From the NCBI RefSeq assembly GCF_047872805.1, contig NZ_JBLQUK010000011.1, positions 1 to 64,000 on the forward strand: DNA of 64,000 bases, written 5' to 3'. This document shows positions 1-10,098 of this stretch, one piece after another. The number at the start of each line of letters is the position of its first letter. The stretch's first letter is position 1. The notes under the pieces were generated by a model. The model was not told the origin of the DNA. It saw only the letters and a program-made list of their open reading frames with translations, and did not search any database. Made by a program: the position numbers and the translations under genes. Origin of the DNA: Erythrobacter sp047872805 (GTDB taxonomy: Bacteria > Pseudomonadota > Alphaproteobacteria > Sphingomonadales > Sphingomonadaceae).

Positions 1-270
1 ACGCCATGCTGGACGATACCGCCATGGCAGCATAACTTAAACCAAATGGCCTCCGGCAATCCCGGGGCGGTTCAAACTGCGTTGGCGCGGCATCAAACCA
101 CCTTACACAGTGAACGTCTGAAAGACGGCGAGTTGGAAGGTGCGTGCAACGCCATTCCGATCTACTCGCGCTGAACAATTGCAAGTCGCGATTAGGCCGA
201 CAGCATCGCTACTTCGCTCTTGAGACTGATCAAAATGCAACCGTCATCGAAGGGGTCCGCGCTTGACGGC
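1..270. other. Window edge without a recognised gene
   Basis: This stretch lies beyond the 3' end of the autotransporter. On the plus strand, frame 3 is open from the edge and stops at 33-35, which could be the last codons of a gene entering from the left. Frame 1 is open to about 174 but resembles nothing I know. I see no tRNA, clear terminator or repeat here. The sequence outside the window is needed to interpret it. Confidence 0.3.
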
Positions 271-3200
271 TCAAAAGCGGACGCTCAGCCTAGCCTGCAC
301 GCCGTGGTCGCTGACCGTTGAGCCCAACATTCCCGTATAGTCAAAACCAATTGCCGCCCGTTCGGACACGGCCCAGTCAAGGCCCGCTTCAATTGCCGCA
401 GCATTGCGGGCAACCGCGACACCGGCGACGGTGAATTTGTCGCCTCCTGTCAGACTGTGCACCGACTGGACTGCGCGATCACCAAATGCACGGCGCCAGC
501 CGACTGAGCCCCGCAACGTCAGGCCATTTGCTGATGTCCCAGTTCCGCCTTGTGCGCGAAGGCCCAGGGTTGTGAAAGTGTTGTCGCCGCCGCGTTCATC
601 GACCAATAGCGCCGCCGGACCTCCTGTCTCGATCAACGCATCTCCTTCATAATCCACCAGCGCAAAGTTGGCGAAGGGTTCGATATGGTCACTTTCATCT
701 CCCAGGCGGTAGGAGACTTCGCCAAATAGCTGACTGGTCCGACCATCATACCGGCTCTGCGCGGAGTCGCTAAATCCCGAGAATGCCACTGCCCTTGCGG
801 TGGACGCATCATGCCATGCGATTGCCCCGCCAAGGCTGAGACCGAAACCGGCCCAGCGCCCGCCACCATAGACGCCCAGATGGTAGCTATCGGCAGAGGC
901 GCTGGAACTGCGATCTTCGATATCAAAATCGCTGTGGCTGTATCCGCCAAACACCCCGATCCTGGCGCTTTCGCCAAGCGCTGCGTCCGCGCCAAAGAAC
1001 GCGCCGACAATGTCGCGGTCGAGCCTGGCGGTATTGCCGTCCGCGTCCCAGTTGCCCCATGAACCGAAACCTTTGACCCACGCCCCCGCCCCCGCAGCGA
1101 CAGTTGATAGCCTGACAAGCGCCGCTTCGCGTGGAAAACGGCTGTCTTCGACAAACGCGGTGCCAAGCGAGGCGTGAACTTCACCCGACAGTTGGTCCAG
1201 CGCCTGAGGCACTTCGGCGGCGGACAATTGCAACAGCGCATCGAACACGATGCCACCGCCCAGCGAAAATGCCCCTTCTCCAGTCGAACATTGATTGCTG
1301 GTCAATCCGGCAACGCAGAAGCTGGAAACCACCAGCTGCGACGTCAGAAACACATTCGCAGGGTCATAGGATAGCGTGAAGTCGAGGAAAGCAAAATCAT
1401 CCTCCACCCCGTCAAACGCGCCGGTGACGCTGCCCGATCCGGTTGCGGAGATTATGGTATAGATCGACCCGGCGGCATAGGTGCTGCCATTGTCAGTGCC
1501 ATTTGCCGGGCGCACCGTCACCGTCCCCCCATCAATGGTGACGGTGCCTCCCGACGCGATCAGATCGTTGTTCACCCCTGTCACAGTGCCGCCATCGTTC
1601 AACTCCACAATATAGCGTGAGCCGCTGGCAAAACTGACGCCGGTGGTGGTCAGCGTTCCGATCGAATTGCCCGCCGCGATGGTCGCGCCGGATGCAAGGT
1701 TGACTGTACCGGTTGATCCGGTTCCACTAAGCTGCGTTCCCAAAGCGGCATTGACTTCGCCGCCCAGCGCATCGCCATTCAGAACCAGCGAACCGGCGTT
1801 CAGGTCTGTGATGCCCGTGAAGCCAAACTCGCCCGGAGACATTGCGGTCAGCGTCAATACCGCGCTGCCTTCCTTTATGAAGCGCCCTCCACCATCAATC
1901 GCCTGGGCAAAGACTGCATCGGCATCCTGCACCAATCGCAGCGTCGCAATGTCCTCGATTGTTAGCGAAGCGGTCGTCGGAAGGTTTGCCAGTCCAGCGA
2001 TGATTTCGCCTTCCTCGACAATGATACTGCCGCCAAAATCGCTGGCTCCGGTCAATGTAAGCGCGCCGGTTCCGGTTTTGGTCAGCGCGCCGCTTCCCGA
2101 GACCCGGCCGGAGTAGGTCCCGGCAAGATCCTGATCAAACAACAACTCGGCTGATGTCAGGGAGATCTCGCCCTGTAGGCTGGTGCTGGAACCGCGCAAT
2201 CCGCCCGCATTGACGCTGGTGCCGCCGCTGTAGCTGTTGGCCCCGGTAAGGGTCAGCGTGCCATTCCCAGTCTTTATGAGCGCACCGGTCCCCGAAATGT
2301 CCCCGGCGAAGGTTCCGGCAACCGATTGGGCGAATTCCAAGGTGGCGTTGGCGACGATGTCACCCTGCAGACTGATTGCGTTCCCAGCCAGTGTTCCGTC
2401 CGAAACAATCGTGCCGCCGGAATAGCTGTTTGCGCCGGTCAGCGCCAGCCGCCCTGCACCCTGCTTGGCAAGACTGCCTGTCCCTGAAATGATTCCGGCA
2501 AATGTCCCCGCCGCGCTCTGATCAAACAACAGGGTGCCATTGTTGGCGATAGCTCCTTGAAGGCTGGCCGTATCGCCCGAAAGCGTGCCATGCGTGATGA
2601 TCGTGCCGCCCGAATAGCTGTTGGCTCCGGTCAATCGAAGCGTGCCCAAATCGGTCTTCTCCAGTGCCTGATCGCCGGTGATGGCCGACGCAATGGTGGC
2701 GGTGAAATCTGCCCCGGCGCTGGTACCATCGCCAACACGGATGACGCCGCGGTTGGCATCGAGCACCAAATCGCTGCCAGTTAGCGTGTAACCATCGACC
2801 GCAAATTGCAGCCCGCCTTGGGAGATGATGGCTCCAGCGCTGTCATCCAACGTCACGATCCCGCCTGTGCCCATGAAGATCAGCATTTGCGCAGGGTCGT
2901 AAAAGCTGTTGGGAGTGCCTGTCTCCGCGGTCCAATTGGTGCCGATCACTGTCCAGGTGCCGGTCCCGCCATCGACCGTTCCATTGGCGGTGACATTTGC
3001 TCCATCCCAAAAATTGAGCGGGTTTGCTGGCGCAGAGAATACCAGATTGACATCGCCGTCATTGCTGCTGGTGATCTGAATCGACAGGTCGCTGATCGAA
3101 AAGCCGCCGGGGATGCTGCCGAACTCCAAAGTGTTATCGGTGATATCCCCGCCAAAGCTGATCAGGCGGTAAAGCCCTGCGCCGAACACACCTGCGTCGA

Positions 3201-5817
3201 TGATGTTCAGGTTGCCGTCGAGCGTCAGATCACCGGTGACGGTGATGAGATCGCTGTCTACCCCCGCGATCCCGGCCGGATCGCCGAGCTCAAATTCGAG
3301 AATCGACGCAGCGCTCAGCAATAGATCGCCATTGATCGCCAGCGTGCCGGGCGAATTGCCCGCCGCGATGGTGGCGTCGGCGATTGTCACGGTGCCGCCG
3401 ATGGTGCCCGTGCCGCTCAGCCGCGCGCCGCCGCTGACATTGGTCTGCATGCCAATGCCTCCCAGCGTTCCGTTCACCCGCACACTTCCGCCCCTGATGG
3501 CGAGTTCACCGCCATAGGTGCTGTTGTTGCCCGTCCCCGAAAAAGTCGTGTCGCCCGCCAGATGTTCGATCCGAGCGCCGGCTGGTCCAGCGAATTGCGC
3601 ATCGATATCGAAAGCCTGCTCGGAATGGTTGAGCACCAGCAGATTTCCGGCGCCAAGCGCCACCAGATCGACATCGAACAGCCCCGCAGCGCCTGCTGCG
3701 CTGGTGCGCGTGCCACCGATATTGACGGTGTTGCCGGCCACCATGTTCATCGTCAGTTGTCGTGCTGAAAAATCACTGTCGATCAGGGTCAGATTGGTGC
3801 CAGTAAAACGCAGCCCGATGGAGATAACTCCCTCCGCCGACAACGTGCCCCCATCGACCAGAAGATCGGTCGTCTCGATCTGCAAGCCCGCGTTCGGCCC
3901 GCCGGTCATGATCCAGCTTCCGCCATTGGTGATCTCGACCGTGCGCAGTACGCCGTTGAAGCCGAGGCCATTGTCGCTGGGCCCGCGCGCGCGCAAGGTC
4001 GCGCCATCGGTGATCACCACAGTTCCGCCGCCCGGATTTCCACCACCAAGGCTGATGTTGGCGGCAATGTCGAGCGCGCTGCCCTCGCCTGAGAGCAGGA
4101 TGTCGGTCTCGGGCGAGAAGGTGGGGTTTTGCGCCCCGTTCAGTTCCAGTCGGCTGCCGCCCGTGATGGTCAGCTCTGAGGTCCCTTTTACATCCCAGCT
4201 GCCTTGCGTGATCACCCGGCTGCCGTTCTCGATGATCAATCCGCCATTATTGCCGAGGAAGCCAAATCCCGGATTGATGATTTCAAGCTCGCTGCCATCG
4301 CGCACGATCAGATTGCGCCGTTCGCTGTTTCCGCTGCCGAAGGTCACGCCCGCGCCCACCGTGCCGTTCAGTTCCAGCCGCGCGCCATCCTCGATGATGA
4401 AATCGGCGCTCGGCTGGCCCGCGCTGCCGTTGAGCAGGCTGAGCCCGCCGGTGCTGCGCATTTCCGCGCCGGCGCCCGAAATGCGCACTTGGGCCTGCTG
4501 GGCGACGCTGAAGGTCGATGTGGTTTCGACCACCGCGAGGCCGCCAGCGGTTACGGTCAGACCTGCGGGATTGTTGAGGCCAAGCGACCGGAAGCTGGCG
4601 ATGCCGCCATCTTCGATCAAAATCTCACCTTCGAGAGTGGTTGCGGCCTCGACCGAGAACCGCGCGTTCACGCCCGCTGTATCGGTGCCCGCCACCCTCA
4701 AGCTGCTGCCAGAGGCAAGGGTCAGGGTCGAGTTGAAATCGACCTCACCGCCATTGAGCACTTCGAGCGTGCCCACCCCGTCGGCCGAGTTGCCAATCGC
4801 CAGCACTCCGTTGGTTGAGGTCGAGGTCCAGCGTGAACCCGCCCCGCTAATGATCGCCGTGGCGTCTGATTCCAGAAAGGAACGAGAACCGATCGCGCCG
4901 CCCACGCTGCTGAGCGTGCCGCCGTCCAGCACTCGCAACGCGGCATCGCCTTCGATCAGCAAGCCGGTAACCTGCGCCTCACCGCCGTCCTCCACCGTGA
5001 AATTGCCGCCGCGCACCTGCAATTGGGTGGGCACGATGAAGCGCGAGCCATTGCCCGCCGCGTCGGCACCGCTGACAAGGATGCTGCTGCCCGGCCCCAC
5101 GACAGAGCCGACCCCGCCCGGCGTGGTGAATGCCGCACCATCAAGAACCCGCACAGTGCCGACCCCGCCGCCTTCATTGATGTTGCCAATGCTGAGGCCC
5201 GCGGCCCCGCTGGTGATCTCCAGCAGCGAGCCGGCTCCGATCACCTCGACCAGACCGACGCCCGCCGCCGATGGCAGGCCGTTGGCGATCTGGACTGACA
5301 GGAAACTGCCCGTGCCGCCATCCTCGATCCGCAAGGTTCCGTTGCTGCCGAGGGTGGTGCCGACCCGGACGCTCACCCCTGCGGTGGCCCCTGCCGAGGG
5401 GCCGATCCGTGCGTCCGCGCCGCTGATCACCACTGTGCCGGTCAGATCGCTCGCCGCGCTCGCGATGTTGAGCGAGCCGCCATTTGGCCCGTCACCAAGC
5501 CCCAGCACGCCGTTCACCGTCAGCACTGGCGCGGTGCCGTCAGGCGCACCTACATTCACAACGCGCGCATTGAAGACATCCCCGGCGGCGATCACCGGCT
5601 GGGTCGTCACCGTGCCGTTGTTGATCGACACGGAGGCGTTGAACGGCGGGAGGATACCGGTGCTCCAATTACCGTCTTCGCCCCAGTCGCTGCTTTCGCT
5701 GCCATCCCACACTTCCTGCGCCTGCGCGGGCTGCGAGAGGGCTGCAAGCGCTGTCCCTGCAAGCAGCAGAGAAGCAAACCGGACCGGCGAGGACTTCAGT
5801 GTCTGCGATTTCGTCAT
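271..5817 (-). CDS. Large autotransporter (type Va) with PATR repeats
   Basis: This 1848-residue protein is predicted to be exported and anchored in the outer membrane by its own C-terminal barrel. It starts with a signal peptide (basic start, hydrophobic stretch, cleavage near AQAQ at about residue 34). A very long Gly/Thr/Ser/Asn-rich passenger follows, expected to fold as a beta-helix. Four copies of the autotransporter-associated strand repeat (LTLTGANSYSGGT type) lie at roughly residues 1060, 1130, 1190 and 1255, spaced about 65 residues apart. From about residue 1570 to the end is a beta-barrel domain finishing in the usual aromatic residue (LSVRF). The only cysteines I noticed are a pair just before the barrel (FCVAGLTSNQC). 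An AGAGGAA sequence precedes the ATG. An HTH-TPR gene lies upstream on the same strand. The passenger's function (adhesin, biofilm or other) cannot be told from sequence. Confidence 0.9.
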   Translation of the reverse strand: MTKSQTLKSSPVRFASLLLAGTALAALSQPAQAQEVWDGSESSDWGEDGNWSTGILPPFNASVSINNGTVTTQPVIAAGDVFNARVVNVGAPDGTAPVLTVNGVLGLGDGPNGGSLNIASAASDLTGTVVISGADARIGPSAGATAGVSVRVGTTLGSNGTLRIEDGGTGSFLSVQIANGLPSAAGVGLVEVIGAGSLLEITSGAAGLSIGNINEGGGVGTVRVLDGAAFTTPGGVGSVVGPGSSILVSGADAAGNGSRFIVPTQLQVRGGNFTVEDGGEAQVTGLLIEGDAALRVLDGGTLSSVGGAIGSRSFLESDATAIISGAGSRWTSTSTNGVLAIGNSADGVGTLEVLNGGEVDFNSTLTLASGSSLRVAGTDTAGVNARFSVEAATTLEGEILIEDGGIASFRSLGLNNPAGLTVTAGGLAVVETTSTFSVAQQAQVRISGAGAEMRSTGGLSLLNGSAGQPSADFIIEDGARLELNGTVGAGVTFGSGNSERRNLIVRDGSELEIINPGFGFLGNNGGLIIENGSRVITQGSWDVKGTSELTITGGSRLELNGAQNPTFSPETDILLSGEGSALDIAANISLGGGNPGGGTVVITDGATLRARGPSDNGLGFNGVLRTVEITNGGSWIMTGGPNAGLQIETTDLLVDGGTLSAEGVISIGLRFTGTNLTLIDSDFSARQLTMNMVAGNTVNIGGTRTSAAGAAGLFDVDLVALGAGNLLVLNHSEQAFDIDAQFAGPAGARIEHLAGDTTFSGTGNNSTYGGELAIRGGSVRVNGTLGGIGMQTNVSGGARLSGTGTIGGTVTIADATIAAGNSPGTLAINGDLLLSAASILEFELGDPAGIAGVDSDLITVTGDLTLDGNLNIIDAGVFGAGLYRLISFGGDITDNTLEFGSIPGGFSISDLSIQITSSNDGDVNLVFSAPANPLNFWDGANVTANGTVDGGTGTWTVIGTNWTAETGTPNSFYDPAQMLIFMGTGGIVTLDDSAGAIISQGGLQFAVDGYTLTGSDLVLDANRGVIRVGDGTSAGADFTATIASAITGDQALEKTDLGTLRLTGANSYSGGTIITHGTLSGDTASLQGAIANNGTLLFDQSAAGTFAGIISGTGSLAKQGAGRLALTGANSYSGGTIVSDGTLAGNAISLQGDIVANATLEFAQSVAGTFAGDISGTGALIKTGNGTLTLTGANSYSGGTSVNAGGLRGSSTSLQGEISLTSAELLFDQDLAGTYSGRVSGSGALTKTGTGALTLTGASDFGGSIIVEEGEIIAGLANLPTTASLTIEDIATLRLVQDADAVFAQAIDGGGRFIKEGSAVLTLTAMSPGEFGFTGITDLNAGSLVLNGDALGGEVNAALGTQLSGTGSTGTVNLASGATIAAGNSIGTLTTTGVSFASGSRYIVELNDGGTVTGVNNDLIASGGTVTIDGGTVTVRPANGTDNGSTYAAGSIYTIISATGSGSVTGAFDGVEDDFAFLDFTLSYDPANVFLTSQLVVSSFCVAGLTSNQCSTGEGAFSLGGGIVFDALLQLSAAEVPQALDQLSGEVHASLGTAFVEDSRFPREAALVRLSTVAAGAGAWVKGFGSWGNWDADGNTARLDRDIVGAFFGADAALGESARIGVFGGYSHSDFDIEDRSSSASADSYHLGVYGGGRWAGFGLSLGGAIAWHDASTARAVAFSGFSDSAQSRYDGRTSQLFGEVSYRLGDESDHIEPFANFALVDYEGDALIETGGPAALLVDERGGDNTFTTLGLRAQGGTGTSANGLTLRGSVGWRRAFGDRAVQSVHSLTGGDKFTVAGVAVARNAAAIEAGLDWAVSERAAIGFDYTGMLGSTVSDHGVQARLSVRF

Positions 5818-5960
5818 CTCGGGGATTCCTCTGGATCTTTGGGGTAATGCCCACGATCCTAACCCCGATCACCGCGATGCAACGTGTCGCAACTTGTCGC
5901 ATCCCGCTGAAAATGATTGCATTTTGTTCTGCATCCGGCGGATTGCCTTGCGGCGCTGCG

Positions 5961-7298
5961 CTAGACCCCGATTATCATTGATGCGCCGCCGCGCCGGTTG
6001 AGCAAGTCGGCGACTTCTCTGTCATTTTTCCAGCGCGCCGCAATATCACGGCGTAGACCAGCGGAACCCCAAACCTCGTTGCGCGCCTCGGCTCGATTGA
6101 GTAGTCGGACAAGCGCGGCGCGGTCGCCCGCCGCCGATGCAACGAAAGCAGGCCAGACCAGCGTCTTGCGGCGCCCATCCAGAACTTCGTCCTCGCCCTG
6201 TTGCACCAGCATCCGGGAAACGGTAGCCGGGCCAGCTTCAAGCGCCTTGCGCAAAGCGCTCGCATCATCAACCAGCCCGCTTTCACGCCGCAACCGCGCC
6301 AGGGTTTCCATTTCTGCAACAAATTTCACCATGTCCCCTTCGGCAATGGCAATCACCCCGAGATAGTCAGGCACCGTTGCGAGGGTGGGATTCCCGCTGC
6401 GCAGTTCGACCAAAGCAGTCTTTGCGCGGGCTGTTTCGCCTGCGGACCACTGTGCCCAGGCTAGATCGGCAGCGATTGCCGGGGACGCCGCCTCCAGCAA
6501 CCTCGCTTCGGCAAAACGCCGCAATCCCTCTTCAAAATCGCCATTGTCGATCAAAGCATTGGCATACCAGAACAACGTTTGCGCCGATCGGTCGTTGATC
6601 GCCAGCGAACGCTGAAAATCCCGTGCGGCAGCGGCGCGGTCACCGTCCCACCAATAGGCGATGAACGCGCGGGCTCGCAGTGCGCCATAATGATTGGGAT
6701 CAATCCTGAGCGCAGTATCAACCGCACTTTGCGCACGGCCAAATGCCTCGACATCAGTTAGCGAGCCAAATTCGCGAGCCAAAAGGTAGCAATCGGCCAG
6801 CGCAGAATAGGCAGGTACGAAATCCGGTTCGATCTCGACCACGCGCTTTAGCTTTGTGATTGACCGCGTGATGGTCTCGGGTTTGCGGTTGGCCCAATCG
6901 ACTCGCGCGTCAACAAACAGCGTTGCTGCCTCGGCATTTTCAGGGATTATGGCGGGTGTCTTTTCAGGCTCGAAACCGGACCAAGCATAGACTGCAAAGC
7001 CAAGCAGGGCTGCAACCAAAATTGCGACCAACGGGCGCGCGATATGATAATGATCGAGCAGCCGCGACCACGGCCTGCGCTTTTGTAGCTTCGGCACTTC
7101 CTCAACTGAAACGGCCGAATCATCAGTCTCTGTCGCACTAAGCCATGCGTCGAGTTCTTCTGTCAGGGCATAGACACTGCCTCTGGCGCCGCCAGGTATG
7201 CGGTGGACGGGCATGGCGCGCTCCGCCGACCAACGGATCACCGTCGTCCGGTCGCGCCCGAAATGGGCCGCGATTGATTTCCAACCATCCAGACGCAT
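5961..7298 (-). CDS. Predicted membrane protein with N-terminal HTH and C-terminal TPR repeats
   Basis: This 445-residue protein opens with what looks like a small winged or excisionase-type DNA-binding domain (residues 1-55, with GWKSIAAHFGRDRTTVIRW resembling the helix-turn-helix). A single hydrophobic segment follows near residues 90-108 (LVAILVAALLGFAVYAW). The rest is alanine-rich helix with TPR-like repeats from about residue 125 to 410. The layout is reminiscent of CadC/ToxR-like one-component membrane regulators with a periplasmic sensing part. It lies directly upstream of the autotransporter on the same strand with a 143-base gap, so control of that gene is a reasonable guess. DNA binding is inferred from the HTH-like N-terminus only. 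Confidence 0.7.
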   Translation of the reverse strand: MRLDGWKSIAAHFGRDRTTVIRWSAERAMPVHRIPGGARGSVYALTEELDAWLSATETDDSAVSVEEVPKLQKRRPWSRLLDHYHIARPLVAILVAALLGFAVYAWSGFEPEKTPAIIPENAEAATLFVDARVDWANRKPETITRSITKLKRVVEIEPDFVPAYSALADCYLLAREFGSLTDVEAFGRAQSAVDTALRIDPNHYGALRARAFIAYWWDGDRAAAARDFQRSLAINDRSAQTLFWYANALIDNGDFEEGLRRFAEARLLEAASPAIAADLAWAQWSAGETARAKTALVELRSGNPTLATVPDYLGVIAIAEGDMVKFVAEMETLARLRRESGLVDDASALRKALEAGPATVSRMLVQQGEDEVLDGRRKTLVWPAFVASAAGDRAALVRLLNRAEARNEVWGSAGLRRDIAARWKNDREVADLLNRRGGASMIIGV

Positions 7299-7465
7299 GC
7301 CACCACTCGCAATGGAACCCTTTCAAAAATGCTGAAGGTCGAGCCGAACCGAGTCAAGCGCGTTCCGGCAGGCCGATAGGCCGTGCGCGCCAAGGGTCGG
7401 GACATGCAGAAGTTTTGCGGCCTTGCTGCAGTTGTCTGATGCCGGCAGGTTTGCTTGCACTGCGA

Positions 7466-7494
7466 AAAGCCCGCGCAGTTTGTGCGCGGGCTTT
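7466..7494. terminator. Bidirectional hairpin terminator
   Basis: A perfect 12-bp stem (AAAGCCCGCGCA paired with TGCGCGGGCTTT) closes a 5-base loop, with A/T runs on both sides. It lies 28 bases past the stop codon of the leftward TBDR gene and probably ends the leftward catabolic transcript. Confidence 0.85.
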
Positions 7495-7521
7495 CACAAC
7501 TTCAATCTCAGCCCAGGAAAA

Positions 7522-10050
7522 TCAGAATTCGTAACCCAATTCGACCCCGAACCGGCGCAGTGCGCCGGGCGAAATGAACGATCCGCCGAACTCCACCGCA
7601 GTGATGACTTCGTTCAAATAGCGCTCATTGAACAGGTTCTCGGCATAGGCCGTGACTGACCAGCGGTCGCCTTCGACTCCGACCCGCAGATCCATCACAC
7701 CGAATGAATCGCGGCGCGAAATCGAATAGTCGGCATCGCCGACAAACGCCGGCAACGCCAGCGCCGAGCCGGGCAAAAGTCCGCTGAACAGCGTGGGGTT
7801 GGGATCATCCTGAAGCGTGTGAAACCACGTCGGTCCGGTGATCCGGTAATCGGCCCGCGTCACGAAATCGATCGTGCTTGAAACAGGCAGGTCAAGCTGA
7901 GTGCCCAGATTGATGGTGTAATCGGCGGTATAGGGCGATTTGTTGCCCACCGTCACAGGCCGCGAAGCGTTGGCTTCGATCTCGCTTTCCGTGACGTTGG
8001 CCGATCCGAACACCGTCCAGCCGTCGAGGATCTCGGCAGTCAGGTTGATTTCTGCCCCGTAAATCTCGACCTCATCAATGTTTGAAACAACGCGCAGCAG
8101 CCCAAAGCCGCCGACGAAGAATTCAAAGAACTGCATGTCTTCGATATTGGTGTAATATCCGGCGAGGTCGAAAGTAATCCGATTGTCGAGCAGATTGCCC
8201 TTGATCCCAGCCTCAAACGCGCTGGACACTTCCTTGCGATACTGGTCTTCGATCAGCACATTGGTGCCGATAAACTGGTTGAACGCCTGATCGACAATCG
8301 CCGCCGAGCCCTGATTGTTGAAGCCGCCCGACTTGAAACCGATACCCCAGTTTCCGTAGAGATTTACGTCGTCAGACAGCTCGTAACGGAGCGAAATCTT
8401 GGGCTGGAATTGACGGAAAGTCTGCGATTGATCGGGGATCGGACCAAATGCCTGACCAGGATTGATCGGCCCGCCGGTGATGGGATCATTGACATTGGGC
8501 ACAAGGCTGCTGACGCTGCGATCTTCGATGTCATAGCGGCCCGCCAGCCCCACCGAAAACCGGTCAGTCAGCGTCGCATCGACCGATGCAAACAGTGCAT
8601 AGACATCGGTCTTGAACGCATCATTATAAAGCTGCGTCGTTGGATTGGCCGAACCCGGCGCATTATACAGCTGACGGGTGACACCATTGCCAAGGTCTGC
8701 CCCCAGACTGACGCCCACTTCGCGGTCGATGTGGAGGTAATAGGCACCAAGCTGCCAGTTGACGTCGCCATCGCCATTCGAGGCGAGCCGCACTTCAGCG
8801 CTGAAATCGCTTTGTTCGCGGATTTGGAACTGGGTGCCGTCGCAGGTGGTCGGGCTGTAAGGACCAAAGGTGGAGCCATTGGCCGGGTCGAAGATGAAGG
8901 GGATGGGATTGTTGCCGATAAAGGTCGGCGGATTGAGCGGGAATCCAGTCAGCGCCGCAGTCGACGCAAAGCAGGCGGCGTTGGCGGCGGCAAGATCGCC
9001 CGTCGCGGTCCCGGTGAAATCAAGGAAGCGCGCGAAATCAGCGGAAGTGCCGTCGGCTGTCAGTGACTGATCGACATCGCTGTAAAGCGCCCATGCGGTG
9101 AGCGTAACCCCGCCGAAATCATGTTCGACCTTGGCCGAGGTTTCAAATGATTGCTGATCGTTGGTCGGCCGGATGTTCGGATAGAAATTGAACGGATGTT
9201 CGTTCACATCCTCGAAAAAGGCAGGATCAACAGCGGCGAAATTGGGCAGGTGGAACGCAGCGTTGAAGTTGATCGATGCGCCAGTGAGGTCGGAGTAGCG
9301 GGCCTTCACGTCGAGTTCGGTCGCAGGACCGATGTCAACGACAAAACGCCCATCGACCGACCAAATCTCTTGATCGTCAATTGTCCTCGAATTCAGGAAA
9401 CTGTTGCGGTAAAATCCATCGGTGGTCGAATAGCTGCCCGACAGCACCAGACCCGCGCTTTCGCCAACTGGCACCGCAACATAGCCATTAGCGAGATAGG
9501 TCTGATCCTCCGCCGCGCGCAAGGTCACGCCGCCTTCCAGCGTATCGCCGGGTTTCACGGTCTGGATGACAATCGCCCCTGCTGCAGCGTTGCGGCCATA
9601 CAGCGCGCCCTGCGGACCCTTGAGGATTTCGACCTGCCGCAACGTGCCTTGATTCTGGTTCAATTGCGCGGTGTTGGTCTTGAGAATTCCATCAACCACC
9701 AGCGCTACCGAGCTTTCCGCGTCGCGCGCGCCGTTAATGCCGCGAATGTTGATCTGGGTGTCGCCTGCCTCTGCCGTGCCGGTAACGATTGTTACACCGG
9801 GGGTTAGCTGGATGAAATCGTCGGCGCGCTGCACCCCGGTCTTGGCAATCGCTTCGGCACCGAACACTGTGACAGAGGCTGGCACGTCCTCAAGCGATTC
9901 CGATTGACGCCGCGCGGTGACAACAATGGTATTGCCATCGTCCTCAGCAGCCTGACCGGGGTTGGCAGGGGCATCCTGCGCAAACGCAGGGGTTGCGACG
10001 ACCATGGCGCCAAGAGCCGCACCGGAAGCAAGAAGGATACGCATTTTCAT
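7522..10050 (-). CDS. TonB-dependent receptor of the hydantoinase-type catabolic divergon
   Basis: This is an outer-membrane active transporter of about 842 residues. The start at 10050 gives a clean signal peptide (MKMRILLASGAALGAMVVATPAFAQ) and has AGGAG about 9 bases upstream; an in-frame start 14 codons earlier is less likely. A TonB-box/plug region follows (NTIVVTARRQSESLEDVPAS, then RADDFIQLTPGV), then a 22-strand-type barrel ending in LGYEF. It lies 48 bases downstream of two SnoaL-like genes and a racemase-like gene on the same strand, so it is probably the last gene of the leftward transcript. It is the likely importer for the compound that the divergon degrades. Substrate specificity is not readable from sequence. 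Confidence 0.9.
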   Translation of the reverse strand: MKMRILLASGAALGAMVVATPAFAQDAPANPGQAAEDDGNTIVVTARRQSESLEDVPASVTVFGAEAIAKTGVQRADDFIQLTPGVTIVTGTAEAGDTQINIRGINGARDAESSVALVVDGILKTNTAQLNQNQGTLRQVEILKGPQGALYGRNAAAGAIVIQTVKPGDTLEGGVTLRAAEDQTYLANGYVAVPVGESAGLVLSGSYSTTDGFYRNSFLNSRTIDDQEIWSVDGRFVVDIGPATELDVKARYSDLTGASINFNAAFHLPNFAAVDPAFFEDVNEHPFNFYPNIRPTNDQQSFETSAKVEHDFGGVTLTAWALYSDVDQSLTADGTSADFARFLDFTGTATGDLAAANAACFASTAALTGFPLNPPTFIGNNPIPFIFDPANGSTFGPYSPTTCDGTQFQIREQSDFSAEVRLASNGDGDVNWQLGAYYLHIDREVGVSLGADLGNGVTRQLYNAPGSANPTTQLYNDAFKTDVYALFASVDATLTDRFSVGLAGRYDIEDRSVSSLVPNVNDPITGGPINPGQAFGPIPDQSQTFRQFQPKISLRYELSDDVNLYGNWGIGFKSGGFNNQGSAAIVDQAFNQFIGTNVLIEDQYRKEVSSAFEAGIKGNLLDNRITFDLAGYYTNIEDMQFFEFFVGGFGLLRVVSNIDEVEIYGAEINLTAEILDGWTVFGSANVTESEIEANASRPVTVGNKSPYTADYTINLGTQLDLPVSSTIDFVTRADYRITGPTWFHTLQDDPNPTLFSGLLPGSALALPAFVGDADYSISRRDSFGVMDLRVGVEGDRWSVTAYAENLFNERYLNEVITAVEFGGSFISPGALRRFGVELGYEF

Positions 10051-10098
10051 CGAGGGCACTCCTAAAATCCTATAGGCAATCGGGGTGGTCAAACATCG

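Noticed and set aside
3518..6001. 827-codon plus-strand reading frame opposite the autotransporter
   Set aside because: It mirrors the autotransporter codons in GC-rich DNA, has low-complexity Ser/Pro composition and no family resemblance. The minus-strand gene has a signal peptide, repeats and barrel.
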